A stretch of DNA of 14,255 nucleotides from Xanthobacteraceae bacterium (GTDB lineage: Bacteria; Pseudomonadota; Alphaproteobacteria; Rhizobiales; Xanthobacteraceae). A program made the translations under genes and the position numbers. The stretch lies in the NCBI GenBank assembly GCA_030036975.1, contig JASHSE010000036.1, positions 1 to 14,255 on the forward strand, read 5' to 3'. The notes beneath the pieces were generated by a model. It searched no databases, had not been told where the DNA came from, and saw only the letters and a list, made by a program, of their open reading frames with translations. Shown here piece after piece: positions 1-7,215 of the stretch (position 1 is its first letter; every line of letters starts with the position of its first letter).

Positions 1-777
1 GTGACGCTGATCGGTCAGAACGTCAACGCCTATCATGGCGTGGGGCCGAATGGCCGAGCGAGCTCGCTGGCGCAGCTGCTCGAACGCGCCGCCGCCAGCG
101 CCGGCATCGAACGGCTGCGTTACACCACCAGCCATCCGCGCGACATGAACAACGATTTGATCGCTGCCCATCGCGATCTGCCGAAGCTCATGCCGCAGCT
201 GCATCTGCCGGTACAGTCCGGCTCCGACCGTATTCTCGCCGCCATGAACCGCCGCCACACCCGTGCCGATTACCTGGACACTGTGGATCGCCTGCGTGCG
301 GCGCGTCCGGATCTTGCGCTGACGTCGGATTTTATCGTCGGTTTTCCCGGGGAGACCGAAGCCGATTTTGCCGCAACCCTTGCTTTGGTTGAACGGGTCG
401 GATTTTCCGGCGCATTCTCTTTCAAATACTCGCCCCGTCCCGGCACGCCCGGCGCTACCATGGCGGGTCAGATCGACGAGGAGGTGAAAGCGGAACGCTT
501 GCGCCGCCTGCAGGCGGCCATCGACGAGCAGCAGCAGGCGTTTAATCGCCGCTGCGTCGGCCGCACCTTTGACGTCTTGTTCGAAAAGCCCGGCCGATAT
601 GACGGTCAGTTGGTCGGCCGCTCGCCTTATCTGCAGCCGGTGCAGGTCAGTGCATCGCCGTCCCTGCTCGGCGAAATCGCCGCCGTCACCATCACGGAAG
701 TCGCCAGCAATTCGCTGTTCGGCACGCTCGCCCATGGCCGCGCGCGCGCGCCGGCGCTTGCCGCCGCAGGAGCTTGA
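1..777 (+). CDS. miaB: MiaB, tRNA-2-methylthio-N6-dimethylallyladenosine synthase (5'-truncated)
   Basis: This is the C-terminal part of the radical-SAM methylthiotransferase that converts i6A37 to ms2i6A37 in tRNAs reading UNN codons. The window opens inside the gene. The first residues (VTLIGQNVNAYHG) match the conserved LGQNVNAY stretch in the middle of MiaB, so the GTG at base 1 is an internal valine and not a start. The N-terminal UPF0004 domain and the CxxxCxxC radical-SAM cluster ligands lie upstream, outside the window. Visible parts are the rest of the radical-SAM barrel (TTSHPRDM, LPVQSGSDRIL, TSDFIVGFPGETEADF, FKYSPRPGTPGA) and a C-terminal TRAM domain from about residue 190. The tail is Ala/Arg-rich. 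The TGA stop overlaps the start region of phoH, so the two genes are probably translationally coupled. The family assignment is firm; only the missing 5' end limits it. Confidence 0.96.
   Translation: MTLIGQNVNAYHGVGPNGRASSLAQLLERAAASAGIERLRYTTSHPRDMNNDLIAAHRDLPKLMPQLHLPVQSGSDRILAAMNRRHTRADYLDTVDRLRAARPDLALTSDFIVGFPGETEADFAATLALVERVGFSGAFSFKYSPRPGTPGATMAGQIDEEVKAERLRRLQAAIDEQQQAFNRRCVGRTFDVLFEKPGRYDGQLVGRSPYLQPVQVSASPSLLGEIAAVTITEVASNSLFGTLAHGRARAPALAAAGA
768..772 (+). promoter_or_regulatory. Ribosome binding site for phoH
   Basis: AGGAG lies inside the last codons of miaB. It stands 7 nt before the TTG at 780 but only 1 nt before the TTG at 774. This spacing is the main reason for choosing 780 as the phoH start. 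It also places the phoH ribosome binding site within translated miaB sequence, which fits translational coupling. Confidence 0.6.
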
Positions 778-779
778 AT

Positions 780-1814
780 TTGCCGACGCGCGGTCCCGCT
801 GGAACGGATGAATCGGTTTTCGTCGCGCCTGACAATGCGGCCCAAGTCGTGCTCAGCTTCGACGACAATCGGCTCGCCTCCATGCTGTTCGGCCAATACG
901 GGCAAAACCTTGCGCTGATCGAACGGCGGCTCGGCGTCGTCGCCAATTCGCGTGGCAATCACGTCACGCTCGAGGGTCCGCGCGAGGCCTGCGAGCAGGC
1001 GCGCCGCGTGCTGGAAAGCCTCTACGACCGGCTCAAGCGCGGCGACGAACTGATGCAGGGCGACGTCGAGGGCAACATCCGCCTCGCCATGGCGCAGGGC
1101 TCGCTGTTCGACTTCGATCCGGCCGCGGCGCGAGAAAGTTTCGAGGAAATCAATCTGCGCAAGCGTCGCGTACGCTCCCGCACAGCCGGGCAGGACGCTT
1201 ACGTGCGCGCGCTCAAGCGCCATGCGCTGGTGTTCGCCACCGGCCCCGCCGGAACCGGCAAGACCTGGCTCGCCGTGGCGCATGCGGTGCAATTGTTCGA
1301 GCGCAAGGAAGTCGACCGCATCATCCTGTCGCGGCCGGCGGTCGAGGCCGGCGAGCGGCTCGGCTTTCTGCCCGGCGACATGCGTGAGAAGGTCGATCCG
1401 TATCTGCGCCCGATATTCGATGCGCTGTTCGATCTGATGGACGCCCGCATCGTCGAGCGGGCGCTGCAGACGACCGAGATCGAAATCGCGCCGCTTGCCT
1501 TCATGCGCGGTCGCACCCTGTCGAACGCCGCCGTCATTCTCGACGAGGCGCAGAACACCACGTCGATGCAGATGAAGATGATGCTGACCCGGCTCGGCGA
1601 GAACAGCCGCATGGTGGTGACCGGCGATCCGAGCCAGGTCGACCTGCCGCCCGGACAAACGTCGGGCCTGGCCGAGGCGGTGCGCCTGCTCGACGGCGTC
1701 GCGGGTATCGCCCACGTGCCGTTCACTTCCGCCGACGTCATCCGCCACGAACTGGTCGCCCGCATCGTCGAGGCCTATGACAAAGCCGCATCGCGCGGGC
1801 GCGAGCGGCTCTGA
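780..1814 (+). CDS. phoH: PhoH family ATPase (YbeZ-like)
   Basis: Cytoplasmic P-loop ATPase of the PhoH/YbeZ family, found next to ybeY in many bacteria and thought to work with YbeY in RNA metabolism; its exact reaction is unsettled. The N-terminal ~100 residues form a KH-like nucleic-acid-binding segment (FGQYGQNLALIERRLGV...GNHVTLEG). The ATPase domain follows, with Walker A GPAGTGKT at about residue 155, the family motif RPAVEAGERLGFLPGD, Walker B VILDEAQN near residue 255 and sensor motif TGDPSQVDLP. Length is about 344 aa, typical of alphaproteobacterial members. No ATG is available near the N-terminus. TTG at 780 has the better-spaced ribosome binding site, while TTG at 774 would overlap the miaB stop by 4 nt. 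The TGA stop is followed one base later by the ybeY ATG. The family is certain; the start is uncertain by two codons. Confidence 0.96.
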   Translation: MPTRGPAGTDESVFVAPDNAAQVVLSFDDNRLASMLFGQYGQNLALIERRLGVVANSRGNHVTLEGPREACEQARRVLESLYDRLKRGDELMQGDVEGNIRLAMAQGSLFDFDPAAARESFEEINLRKRRVRSRTAGQDAYVRALKRHALVFATGPAGTGKTWLAVAHAVQLFERKEVDRIILSRPAVEAGERLGFLPGDMREKVDPYLRPIFDALFDLMDARIVERALQTTEIEIAPLAFMRGRTLSNAAVILDEAQNTTSMQMKMMLTRLGENSRMVVTGDPSQVDLPPGQTSGLAEAVRLLDGVAGIAHVPFTSADVIRHELVARIVEAYDKAASRGRERL

Positions 1815-1815
1815 A

Positions 1816-2349
1816 ATGCCGGCCGCGCCACGCCGGGCATGCAAGCTCGATGTGCTTGTCGAATCCGCACAATGGAACGCGCATCGGGGGCTTAAACTGC
1901 TGCTGCGTCGGGCCGTCGCCGCCGCGGCCGGCGCACTGTCAACAAGCGCCGCGGAGCTTGCTATCGTTCTGACCGATGATTCGGCGGTCCGCCTGCTCAA
2001 TCGGAAATGGCGCGGCATCAATGCGCCGACCGACGTGCTGTCGTTTCCGGTCGGTGTTTCGGCCGGTGCGCCGCCGCTGCTCGGCGACATCGTTCTCGGC
2101 TACGAGACCGTGGCGCGGGAAGCGCGTCGGGACGGCAAGCCGTTCGCCCATCATGTTGCCCATCTTGCGGTGCACGGCTTTTTGCACCTTTGCGGCCACG
2201 ATCACGAGCGGGCCGGTGACGCCGAAACCATGGAACGGCTTGAGCGGGTCATTCTGCGGCGCCTTGCAATCCCGGATCCGTACCGGGCCAAGCGCCGGCC
2301 TGCATCATCGCGCGTCAAGCCGCGTCGGCAGAAGCGCCGCGCCGCATGA
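1816..2349 (+). CDS. ybeY: YbeY, endoribonuclease / rRNA maturation factor
   Basis: Zn-dependent single-strand endoribonuclease (UPF0054) required for 16S rRNA 3'-end maturation and 70S ribosome quality control. The metal-binding H-x3-H-x5-H motif is intact at His120, His124 and His130 (HGFLHLCGHDH). The upstream conserved block LLNRKWRGINAPTDVLSFP, including the conserved Arg, is also present. The C-terminus carries a very basic tail (RAKRRPASSRVKPRRQKRRAA) that could add RNA affinity. I start at the ATG one base after the phoH stop (TGA-A-ATG), giving 177 aa. An in-frame ATG at 1777 would add 13 residues that look like phoH read in another frame. No strong ribosome binding site precedes either start, which fits coupling to phoH. 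The direct phoH-ybeY neighbourhood supports a shared role in RNA processing. Confidence 0.95.
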   Translation: MPAAPRRACKLDVLVESAQWNAHRGLKLLLRRAVAAAAGALSTSAAELAIVLTDDSAVRLLNRKWRGINAPTDVLSFPVGVSAGAPPLLGDIVLGYETVAREARRDGKPFAHHVAHLAVHGFLHLCGHDHERAGDAETMERLERVILRRLAIPDPYRAKRRPASSRVKPRRQKRRAA

Positions 2350-2367
2350 TAAAATGACACAGAATCG

Positions 2368-3477
2368 ATGAGCGAAGCTCCAGCACGCGGCGAACCGAGC
2401 GACAGCGAACATCGCGGCTTGCCCGCACTCGTGCCGACCGCCGGCAACGACCACGCGGCGGGTTTGTTGTCGCGGATCATGCATATCCTGTTCGGCTGGA
2501 AATCGGCGACGACGCGTGCCAACCTTGAACAAGTCCTTGCCGCGCCGCCGGCCGCATCCGGTTTCTCTCCGGAAGAAGCCGTGATGGTCAGGAACATCCT
2601 TGGCCTGCGCGACTACCGAATCGAACGCGTCATGATTCCGCGCGCCGACATCGTCGCCGTGCAACAGGACATTGCGCTGTCCGCCCTGATCAAGGTGTTC
2701 GAGAGCGCCGGACATTCGCGGCTGGTGGTCTACAACGACACGCTCGACGACCCGGCCGGTATGGTCCACATCCGCGATTTGATCAGCTTCATGGCGGCGC
2801 GCGCCGGCGCCGCTCCGCCCAATGCCGCGCCGCGCGAAGAGCCGCCGCGAGCCGACCTTGATTTCGCCAATCTCGATCTGACGATGCCGCTCGCTGCGAC
2901 CCATATCGTGCGCGACATCCTCTACGCCCCGCCATCGATGCCGGCGCTCGACCTGTTGGCCAAGATGCAGGCGACACGCATCCACTTGGCGCTGGTCATC
3001 GACGAATACGGCGGCACCGACGGGCTCGTCTCGATGGAAGACCTGGTCGAGATCATCGTCGGCGACATCGCCGACGAACACGATGTCGACGTGATACCGG
3101 CGATCACGCGGCAGAGCGACGGCTCGTTTCTCGCCGCCGGCCGCGCCAGCCTCGACGAGGTGCGGGCGCTGATCGGCGATGAGTTCGATTTCGGCGAAGC
3201 GCGCGGCGAAGTCGACACGCTCGGCGGCTATTTGGTCATCAGAGCCGGGCATGTGCCGGTGCGCGGCGAGCTTGTGCCGGGACCCGGCTCGTTCGAGGCC
3301 GAAGTGCTCGATGCCGATCCGCGCCGGGTCAAGCGGGTCAAGATCTATCGCCGCAAGGATCGCCGCACGGCATTGCCGCGCGAGGTACCGGCCACCATGA
3401 AAGCACCGCCGCCCCGCCCCGCCCCGCCGCACGACGAACCCAGTCGCTCCAACCCGAACACCACGCGCTCGCCGTGA
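2368..3477 (+). CDS. corC: CorC/TlyC-type CBS-domain protein (hemolysin family / magnesium-cobalt efflux accessory)
   Basis: Soluble member of the CorC/HlyC family, annotated variously as hemolysin C or as an accessory to CorA-linked Mg/Co efflux; in this genomic position the true role is poorly defined. Two CBS motifs lie at about residues 80-145 (LRDYRIERVMIPRADIVAV) and 175-240 (VIDEYGGTDGLVSMEDLVEIIVGDI, the family hallmark). A C-terminal CorC_HlyC transporter-associated domain spans about 250-335 (GGYLVIRAGHVPVRGE). No membrane-spanning DUF21 domain is present, so the protein is probably cytosolic. The last ~35 residues are a Pro/Arg-rich, probably disordered tail (KAPPPRPAPPHDEP...). 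The ATG start follows ybeY by 18 bp without a clear ribosome binding site. The TGA stop overlaps the lnt GTG (GTGA), as in many corC-lnt pairs. Confidence 0.92.
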   Translation: MSEAPARGEPSDSEHRGLPALVPTAGNDHAAGLLSRIMHILFGWKSATTRANLEQVLAAPPAASGFSPEEAVMVRNILGLRDYRIERVMIPRADIVAVQQDIALSALIKVFESAGHSRLVVYNDTLDDPAGMVHIRDLISFMAARAGAAPPNAAPREEPPRADLDFANLDLTMPLAATHIVRDILYAPPSMPALDLLAKMQATRIHLALVIDEYGGTDGLVSMEDLVEIIVGDIADEHDVDVIPAITRQSDGSFLAAGRASLDEVRALIGDEFDFGEARGEVDTLGGYLVIRAGHVPVRGELVPGPGSFEAEVLDADPRRVKRVKIYRRKDRRTALPREVPATMKAPPPRPAPPHDEPSRSNPNTTRSP

Positions 3478-5078
3478 CGGCAAAGCGCCTCGTCCATGCG
3501 GTCGTCCTGGCTTGGGGCTGGCGGCGCTGGCTGACCGCCTTCGCGGCCGGCGCACTGTCGGCACTGGCCATGGCTCCGTTCGATGCGTGGCCGGTGCTGT
3601 TTCTCACCTTTCCGGTGCTGGTCTGGTTGATCGATGGCGCAGCAGCGGGACGCTGGGGCGGCGTGCTGGTCGCAGCAACGACCGGCTGGTGGTTCGGTTT
3701 CGGCTATTTTGTCGCAGGCCTTTACTGGATCGGTTATGCCTTTCTGGTCGACGCACGGACGTTCGGCTGGCTGATGCCGTTTGCCGTGATAGGCCTGCCC
3801 GCGCTCCTGGCGATCTTTACCGGCCTTGGCGCGGCAGCCGCCCGATTGCTGTGGACCCGCGGCGCCAATCGCATTCTCGCCCTGGCTGTAGCGCTCAGCG
3901 CGGCCGAGTGGCTGCGCGGCCACGCGCTGACCGGATTTCCCTGGAATGCATTCGGCTACGCGCTGACCGCGCCGCTCGCGCTCGCGCAGAGCGCCTCCTT
4001 GGTCGGCATCTGGGGCCTGACTTTCATCGCGATCGCCGTATTTGCGAGCCCGGCAGCGCTCGCCGACGATCCCGCCGAAACCCGCCGGCCCTGGCTGCCG
4101 CTCGCGCTCGGCGTTGCCGTCCTGGCCGGCCTCGCCGGATGGGGCAGTTGGCGGCTCTCCCACACCCCGACCCGGCTCGTCGACAAGGTGCATTTGCGCA
4201 TCATGCAGCCGAACCTGCAGCAAGACGCCCGCTTCAATTACGCGGCGCGGCAGCAGGTGATGGATCGCTATATCGCCTTGTCGGACCGGCCGTCCGGCCC
4301 GCATTCGCTCGGTGCTCACGACGCGACGCATCTGATCTGGCCGGAATCGGCGTTTCCCTTTTTCTTGACGCGCGAGCCCAATGCCCTGGCGCAGATCGCC
4401 AAGCTGCTCGCGCCCAAAACCGTGCTGATCACTGGCGCCATGAGGCTCGCCGAGCCGGTCGATCCGACCCATCCACGAGCCTTCAATTCGATCTACGTCT
4501 TCGACCACGACGGCTCGATCGCGGCGCTTTACGATAAGGTTCACCTCGTTCCGTTCGGCGAATACCTGCCGTTAGCGCCCTTGCTGGAGCGAATCGGATT
4601 GCAGGTGCTGACCAAGCAGCAGAATGGCTTCTTGGCCGGCGACCGGCGGCGATTATTGACAATACCGGGGGCGCCGCCGGCACTGCCGCTGATTTGCTAT
4701 GAGGCTATTTTCCCGAGCGAAGCGGTGCCGACCGGCGCCCGGCCCGGTTGGATCATCAATGTCACCAATGACGGCTGGTTCGGGATCAGTACCGGTCCTT
4801 ATCAGCATTTCCAGCAGGCGCGCCTGCGCGCCATCGAACAGGGCCTGCCCCTGGTCCGGGCCGCCAATACCGGCATATCGGGCGTGATAGACCCGGTGGG
4901 CCGCGTGATCAGCTCGCTGCCGCTCGGCCGGGAGGGCGTGCTCGACGCACCGCTGCCGCGCCCGATCGGAGCTCCTCTCTATGCCCGGGTCGGCGATACC
5001 ACGGCCTTCGTCATCATCGCGATTGCCTTTTTCGCCGTGGTGAGGCGCCGTATGTCTGCCAGCGCGAAAAAAATCTGA
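3474..5078 (+). CDS. lnt: Apolipoprotein N-acyltransferase
   Basis: Inner-membrane enzyme that adds the third acyl chain to the N-terminal cysteine of apolipoproteins, the last step of lipoprotein maturation before Lol sorting. The N-terminal ~240 residues are strongly hydrophobic with several membrane segments, including the conserved GFPWNAFGYAL loop. A periplasmic nitrilase-type domain follows, then a C-terminal membrane helix (AFVIIAIAFFAVV). The catalytic triad is intact by motif: Glu291 (IWPESAFPF), Lys355 (YDKVHLVPFGEYLP) and Cys408 (LICYEAIFPSE). NVTNDGWFG and RAANTGISGVIDP are also conserved. Length of 534 aa is normal. GTG start overlaps the corC stop by 4 nt. In Sinorhizobium this gene is known as actA, an acid-tolerance locus lying beside the regulator phrR; the same adjacency is seen here (praR follows). 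Confidence 0.96.
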   Translation: MTAKRLVHAVVLAWGWRRWLTAFAAGALSALAMAPFDAWPVLFLTFPVLVWLIDGAAAGRWGGVLVAATTGWWFGFGYFVAGLYWIGYAFLVDARTFGWLMPFAVIGLPALLAIFTGLGAAAARLLWTRGANRILALAVALSAAEWLRGHALTGFPWNAFGYALTAPLALAQSASLVGIWGLTFIAIAVFASPAALADDPAETRRPWLPLALGVAVLAGLAGWGSWRLSHTPTRLVDKVHLRIMQPNLQQDARFNYAARQQVMDRYIALSDRPSGPHSLGAHDATHLIWPESAFPFFLTREPNALAQIAKLLAPKTVLITGAMRLAEPVDPTHPRAFNSIYVFDHDGSIAALYDKVHLVPFGEYLPLAPLLERIGLQVLTKQQNGFLAGDRRRLLTIPGAPPALPLICYEAIFPSEAVPTGARPGWIINVTNDGWFGISTGPYQHFQQARLRAIEQGLPLVRAANTGISGVIDPVGRVISSLPLGREGVLDAPLPRPIGAPLYARVGDTTAFVIIAIAFFAVVRRRMSASAKKI

Positions 5079-5108
5079 GAGGACGGTGCCGGCCGCATTT
5101 TCGGCTCG

Positions 5109-5130
5109 CGGCGGTTAACCACGGCCGCCG
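5109..5130 (+). other. GC-rich inverted repeat downstream of lnt
   Basis: CGGCGG (5109-5114) and CCGCCG (5125-5130) can form a 6-bp stem around a 10-nt loop, 30 nt after the lnt stop. There is no following T-tract, so it is not a convincing Rho-independent terminator. A second inverted repeat, AGGCAGCG (5159-5166) with CGCTGCCT (5201-5208), lies further on. Apart from these and the praR promoter region, the 242-bp lnt-praR gap holds no gene that I can support. Confidence 0.25.
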
Positions 5131-5271
5131 AAGACCGCGTGACCTGAAAGCCGGCGGCAGGCAGCGGGCACGCGTTTTGCTTCGCCTGGGTGATAGATGA
5201 CGCTGCCTAAACCAAAGCGGGAATCTGGGGGGCGCAACAGCGTGGCAAGTGGAGAACATCCAACCCGGATT

Positions 5272-5300
5272 TTGATTTTTGTGGCCATTAATGATAATAG
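5272..5300 (+). promoter_or_regulatory. Candidate promoter for praR
   Basis: The ~60 bp before praR are clearly AT-richer than the surroundings. TTGATT (5272-5277) could serve as a -35 box and TAATAG (5295-5300) as a -10 box with a 17-bp spacer; GATAAT (5293-5298) is an alternative -10 with a short 15-bp spacer. A good ribosome binding site AGGAG (5310-5314) follows, 6 nt before the ATG. If the -10 is right, the 5' leader is very short, about 15-20 nt. Matches to sigma-70 consensus are partial. Confidence 0.35.
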
Positions 5301-5320
5301 AGGACTCATAGGAGTTCGTT

Positions 5321-5740
5321 ATGATGGCGGTGAAAAAGACTCCGAATCCCATCGATAAGCACGTCGGCAGCCGAGTTCGCATGCGCCGAATGATGCTCAA
5401 CATGAGTCAGGAAAAACTCGGCGATGCGTTGGACCTGACTTTTCAACAGGTCCAGAAATACGAAAAGGGCACCAACCGCATCGGCGCCAGCCGGCTCCAG
5501 CAGATCGCAGATATCCTACAGGTTGCGGTTGAATTCTTCTTCGAAGGCGCGCCACACGCGGGCGGCGGCTCCCGCGCCGAAGGCTTCGCCGATGCGCCCT
5601 CGCCCGCCTACGTGGCGGACTTCCTCGCCAGCTCCGACGGCTTGGCGTTGACCAAAGCCTTCATGCTGATCACCGATCCAAAACTGCGCCGCCGCATCGT
5701 GGATCTCATCGAGCAAATCGCGACCAGCGACAAGCGCTGA
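5321..5740 (+). CDS. praR: PraR/PhrR-type XRE-family transcriptional regulator
   Basis: Small cytoplasmic DNA-binding regulator of the Cro/CI (XRE) family, 139 aa. The helix-turn-helix occupies about residues 12-70 (PNPIDKHVGSRVRMRR...MSQEKLGDALDLTFQQVQKYEKGTNRIGASRLQQIADIL). That block is nearly the same as in rhizobial PraR, also called PhrR. A Gly/Ala/Pro-rich linker follows, then a helical C-terminal segment (FLASSDGLALTKAF...LRRRIVDLIEQIA) probably used for dimerisation. In Rhizobium and Azorhizobium, PraR represses attachment, quorum-sensing and reb genes; in Sinorhizobium medicae, phrR is induced at low pH and sits beside actA (lnt), as here. Targets in this organism are unknown. ATG at 5321 is placed by AGGAG 6 nt upstream; an ATG at 5324 is a near-equivalent alternative. 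It has its own AT-rich upstream region and is probably transcribed separately from lnt. Confidence 0.88.
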   Translation: MMAVKKTPNPIDKHVGSRVRMRRMMLNMSQEKLGDALDLTFQQVQKYEKGTNRIGASRLQQIADILQVAVEFFFEGAPHAGGGSRAEGFADAPSPAYVADFLASSDGLALTKAFMLITDPKLRRRIVDLIEQIATSDKR

Positions 5741-5816
5741 GCGCGCCCACCTCGTCATCACGGTACTCCAGGCCCGCGCCCACCTTCCGCCCACATCTTG
5801 ACCGCGGCAGCCCTAC

Positions 5817-5852
5817 GCGGCAACACCGTGCAGCAGCGGCAACACCGTACAG
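5817..5852 (+). repeat. Tandem direct repeat in the praR-metK gap
   Basis: GCGGCAACACCGTGCAG (5817-5833) is repeated as GCGGCAACACCGTACAG (5836-5852), one mismatch in 17, with a 19-bp period. It begins about 15 bp after CTTGAC (5797-5802), a perfect match to the alphaproteobacterial -35 element, although no good -10 follows at the right distance. Direct repeats at such a spacing often mark regulator binding sites, but none is recognised here. Confidence 0.6.
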
Positions 5853-5855
5853 GAT

Positions 5856-5921
5856 CGGTGCGGCACGTTGGCCGCCAATGCACCGGCCGAATTGGTCCAG
5901 CCGGAGGCGATCGGGACCAAT
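5856..5921 (+). promoter_or_regulatory. Structured metK leader, candidate cis-regulatory RNA or operator
   Basis: Two inverted repeats end just before the metK ribosome binding site. In the first, CGGTGC (5856-5861) pairs with GCACCG (5880-5885), and an inner TTGG/CCAA stem (5868-5871 with 5875-5878) lies within it. In the second, ATTGGTCC (5891-5898) pairs perfectly with GGACCAAT (5914-5921) around a 15-nt loop. There is an alternative fold: TTGGCCG (5868-5874) can pair with CGGCCGA (5884-5890), and CCAAT at 5875-5879 can also pair with ATTGG at 5891-5895. I recognise no known SAM riboswitch consensus. The second repeat would equally suit a dimeric DNA-binding protein. Confidence 0.45.
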
Positions 5922-5940
5922 CTGACGAGGGGAGTGTTCC

Positions 5941-7215
5941 GTGGCACGTGTCAACTACCTGTTCACAAGCGAGTCGGTCTCCGAGGGTCATCCGGACAAG
6001 CTCTGCGATCAGATTTCCGACGCGATCCTCGATGCGTTCATCGCGAACGACGTGAAATTGGGTATCGCCGACGAAAGCAAGGTGAACACGCGGCTCGGCT
6101 GCGAAACGCTGTGTACGACCAACAAGATCGTCATCGCCGGCGAGGGTCGCGGCCAGGAGCCGCTGTTCCGCAAACACGGCGCCAAGGCGGTGGTCAATCG
6201 CGAGTTGATCGCCGAGATTGCGCGCGGCGTGGTCAAGGACATCGGCTACGACCAGGACGGCTTTTCCTATTACGGCGCCGAGGTCGAAGTCCTGCTGCAT
6301 GGCCAGTCGCCCGATATCGCGATGGGCGTCGATGCCAAGAAGAATAAAACCGGCGAGCAGGAGGGCGCCGGCGATCAAGGCATGATGTTCGGCTTTGCCT
6401 GCACCGAGAGCGAGGTCTACGAGAAAGGCTCGTTCATGCCGGCGCCGATCTATTTTGCGCACAAAATTCTCAAAGTGCTGTCGGAAAAGCGCCGCTCCGG
6501 CGCACTGTTCGATCTGCAGCCCGACGCCAAAAGCCAAGTCACGGTGCGCTACGTCGACGGCCAGCCGGTCGGCTGCACCAAAGTCGTGGTCTCGACCCAA
6601 CACAATGCGCAGACCCGCAACGCCAAGAAATACAATCCCGGCATGGTCAAGGAGATGATTGCCGACACGGTGGCTTCGGCGCTGCCCGACGGCTGGATGC
6701 CGAAGAAGCCGAGCGACTTTCTGGTCAACCCGACGGGTAATTTCGTGATCGGCGGCCCCGACGGCGATTGCGGTCTCACCGGGCGGAAAATCATCGTCGA
6801 CACGTACGGCGGCTACGCGCCGCATGGCGGCGGCGCGTTCTCCGGCAAGGACCCCACCAAGGTCGACCGCTCGGCGGCCTATGCGGCGCGCTACCTTGCC
6901 AAGAACGTGGTCGCGGCCGGGCTCGCCGACAGCTGCACCATCCAGATTGCCTACGCGATCGGGGTTGCCGATCCGATGTCGCTTTACGTCGATACCCATG
7001 GCAGCGGCAAAGTCGAAGAAGCCAAGCTGCAGAAGCTGCTGCCGGAATTGTTTCCGTTGCGGCCGACCCATATCCGCCGCACGCTCCAGCTGAGCCGGCC
7101 GATCTACCGGCGCACCGCCGCGTACGGCCATTTCGGCCGGGCACCCGAAAAGGATGGCGGATTTTCCTGGGAGCGGACCGATCTCGCTGACGCGCTCAAG
7201 CGCGCGTTTCGTTGA
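5941..7215 (+). CDS. metK: S-adenosylmethionine synthetase
   Basis: Cytoplasmic methionine adenosyltransferase making S-adenosylmethionine from methionine and ATP. The three-domain MetK fold is seen through YLFTSESVSEGHPDK (residues 6-20, ATP/metal site), signature 1 GAGDQGMMFGFAC (142-154), NPTGNFVIGGPDGDCGLTGRKIIVDTYGG, and signature 2 GGGAFSGKDPTKVDRSAAYAARY starting at residue 296. The C-terminus YGHFGR...FSWERTDLADAL is intact. Length of 424 aa is longer than the ~384 aa of E. coli MetK, with extra residues in the first 100 and around 155-165. GTG start is supported by GGGGAG (5929-5934) 6 nt upstream. The N-terminal third (KLCDQISDAILDAF) looks less like the Bradyrhizobium-type protein than the gene order would predict. 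The trmB gene follows after 111 bp; its product is a SAM user. Confidence 0.97.
   Translation: MARVNYLFTSESVSEGHPDKLCDQISDAILDAFIANDVKLGIADESKVNTRLGCETLCTTNKIVIAGEGRGQEPLFRKHGAKAVVNRELIAEIARGVVKDIGYDQDGFSYYGAEVEVLLHGQSPDIAMGVDAKKNKTGEQEGAGDQGMMFGFACTESEVYEKGSFMPAPIYFAHKILKVLSEKRRSGALFDLQPDAKSQVTVRYVDGQPVGCTKVVVSTQHNAQTRNAKKYNPGMVKEMIADTVASALPDGWMPKKPSDFLVNPTGNFVIGGPDGDCGLTGRKIIVDTYGGYAPHGGGAFSGKDPTKVDRSAAYAARYLAKNVVAAGLADSCTIQIAYAIGVADPMSLYVDTHGSGKVEEAKLQKLLPELFPLRPTHIRRTLQLSRPIYRRTAAYGHFGRAPEKDGGFSWERTDLADALKRAFR

Noticed and set aside
627..2090. Long minus-strand open frame opposite phoH and ybeY
   Set aside because: Antisense shadow of genes with clear family motifs.
2354..2371. Five-codon frame (ATG ACA CAG AAT CGA TGA) overlapping the corC start as ATGA
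   Set aside because: No ribosome binding site and no evidence of conservation. A coupling role is possible but unsupported.
2305..4544. Overlapping long minus-strand open frames opposite corC and lnt
   Set aside because: Antisense shadows: corC and lnt carry full motifs and overlap as GTGA on the plus strand.
5856..5921. Known SAM riboswitch class before metK
   Set aside because: The pairing pattern and sequence do not fit the SAM-I, SAM-II or SAM/SAH consensus as I remember them, so only a generic structured leader is reported.
5758..7131. Long minus-strand open frame opposite metK
   Set aside because: It mirrors metK codons, has no recognisable motifs, and runs across the metK leader.
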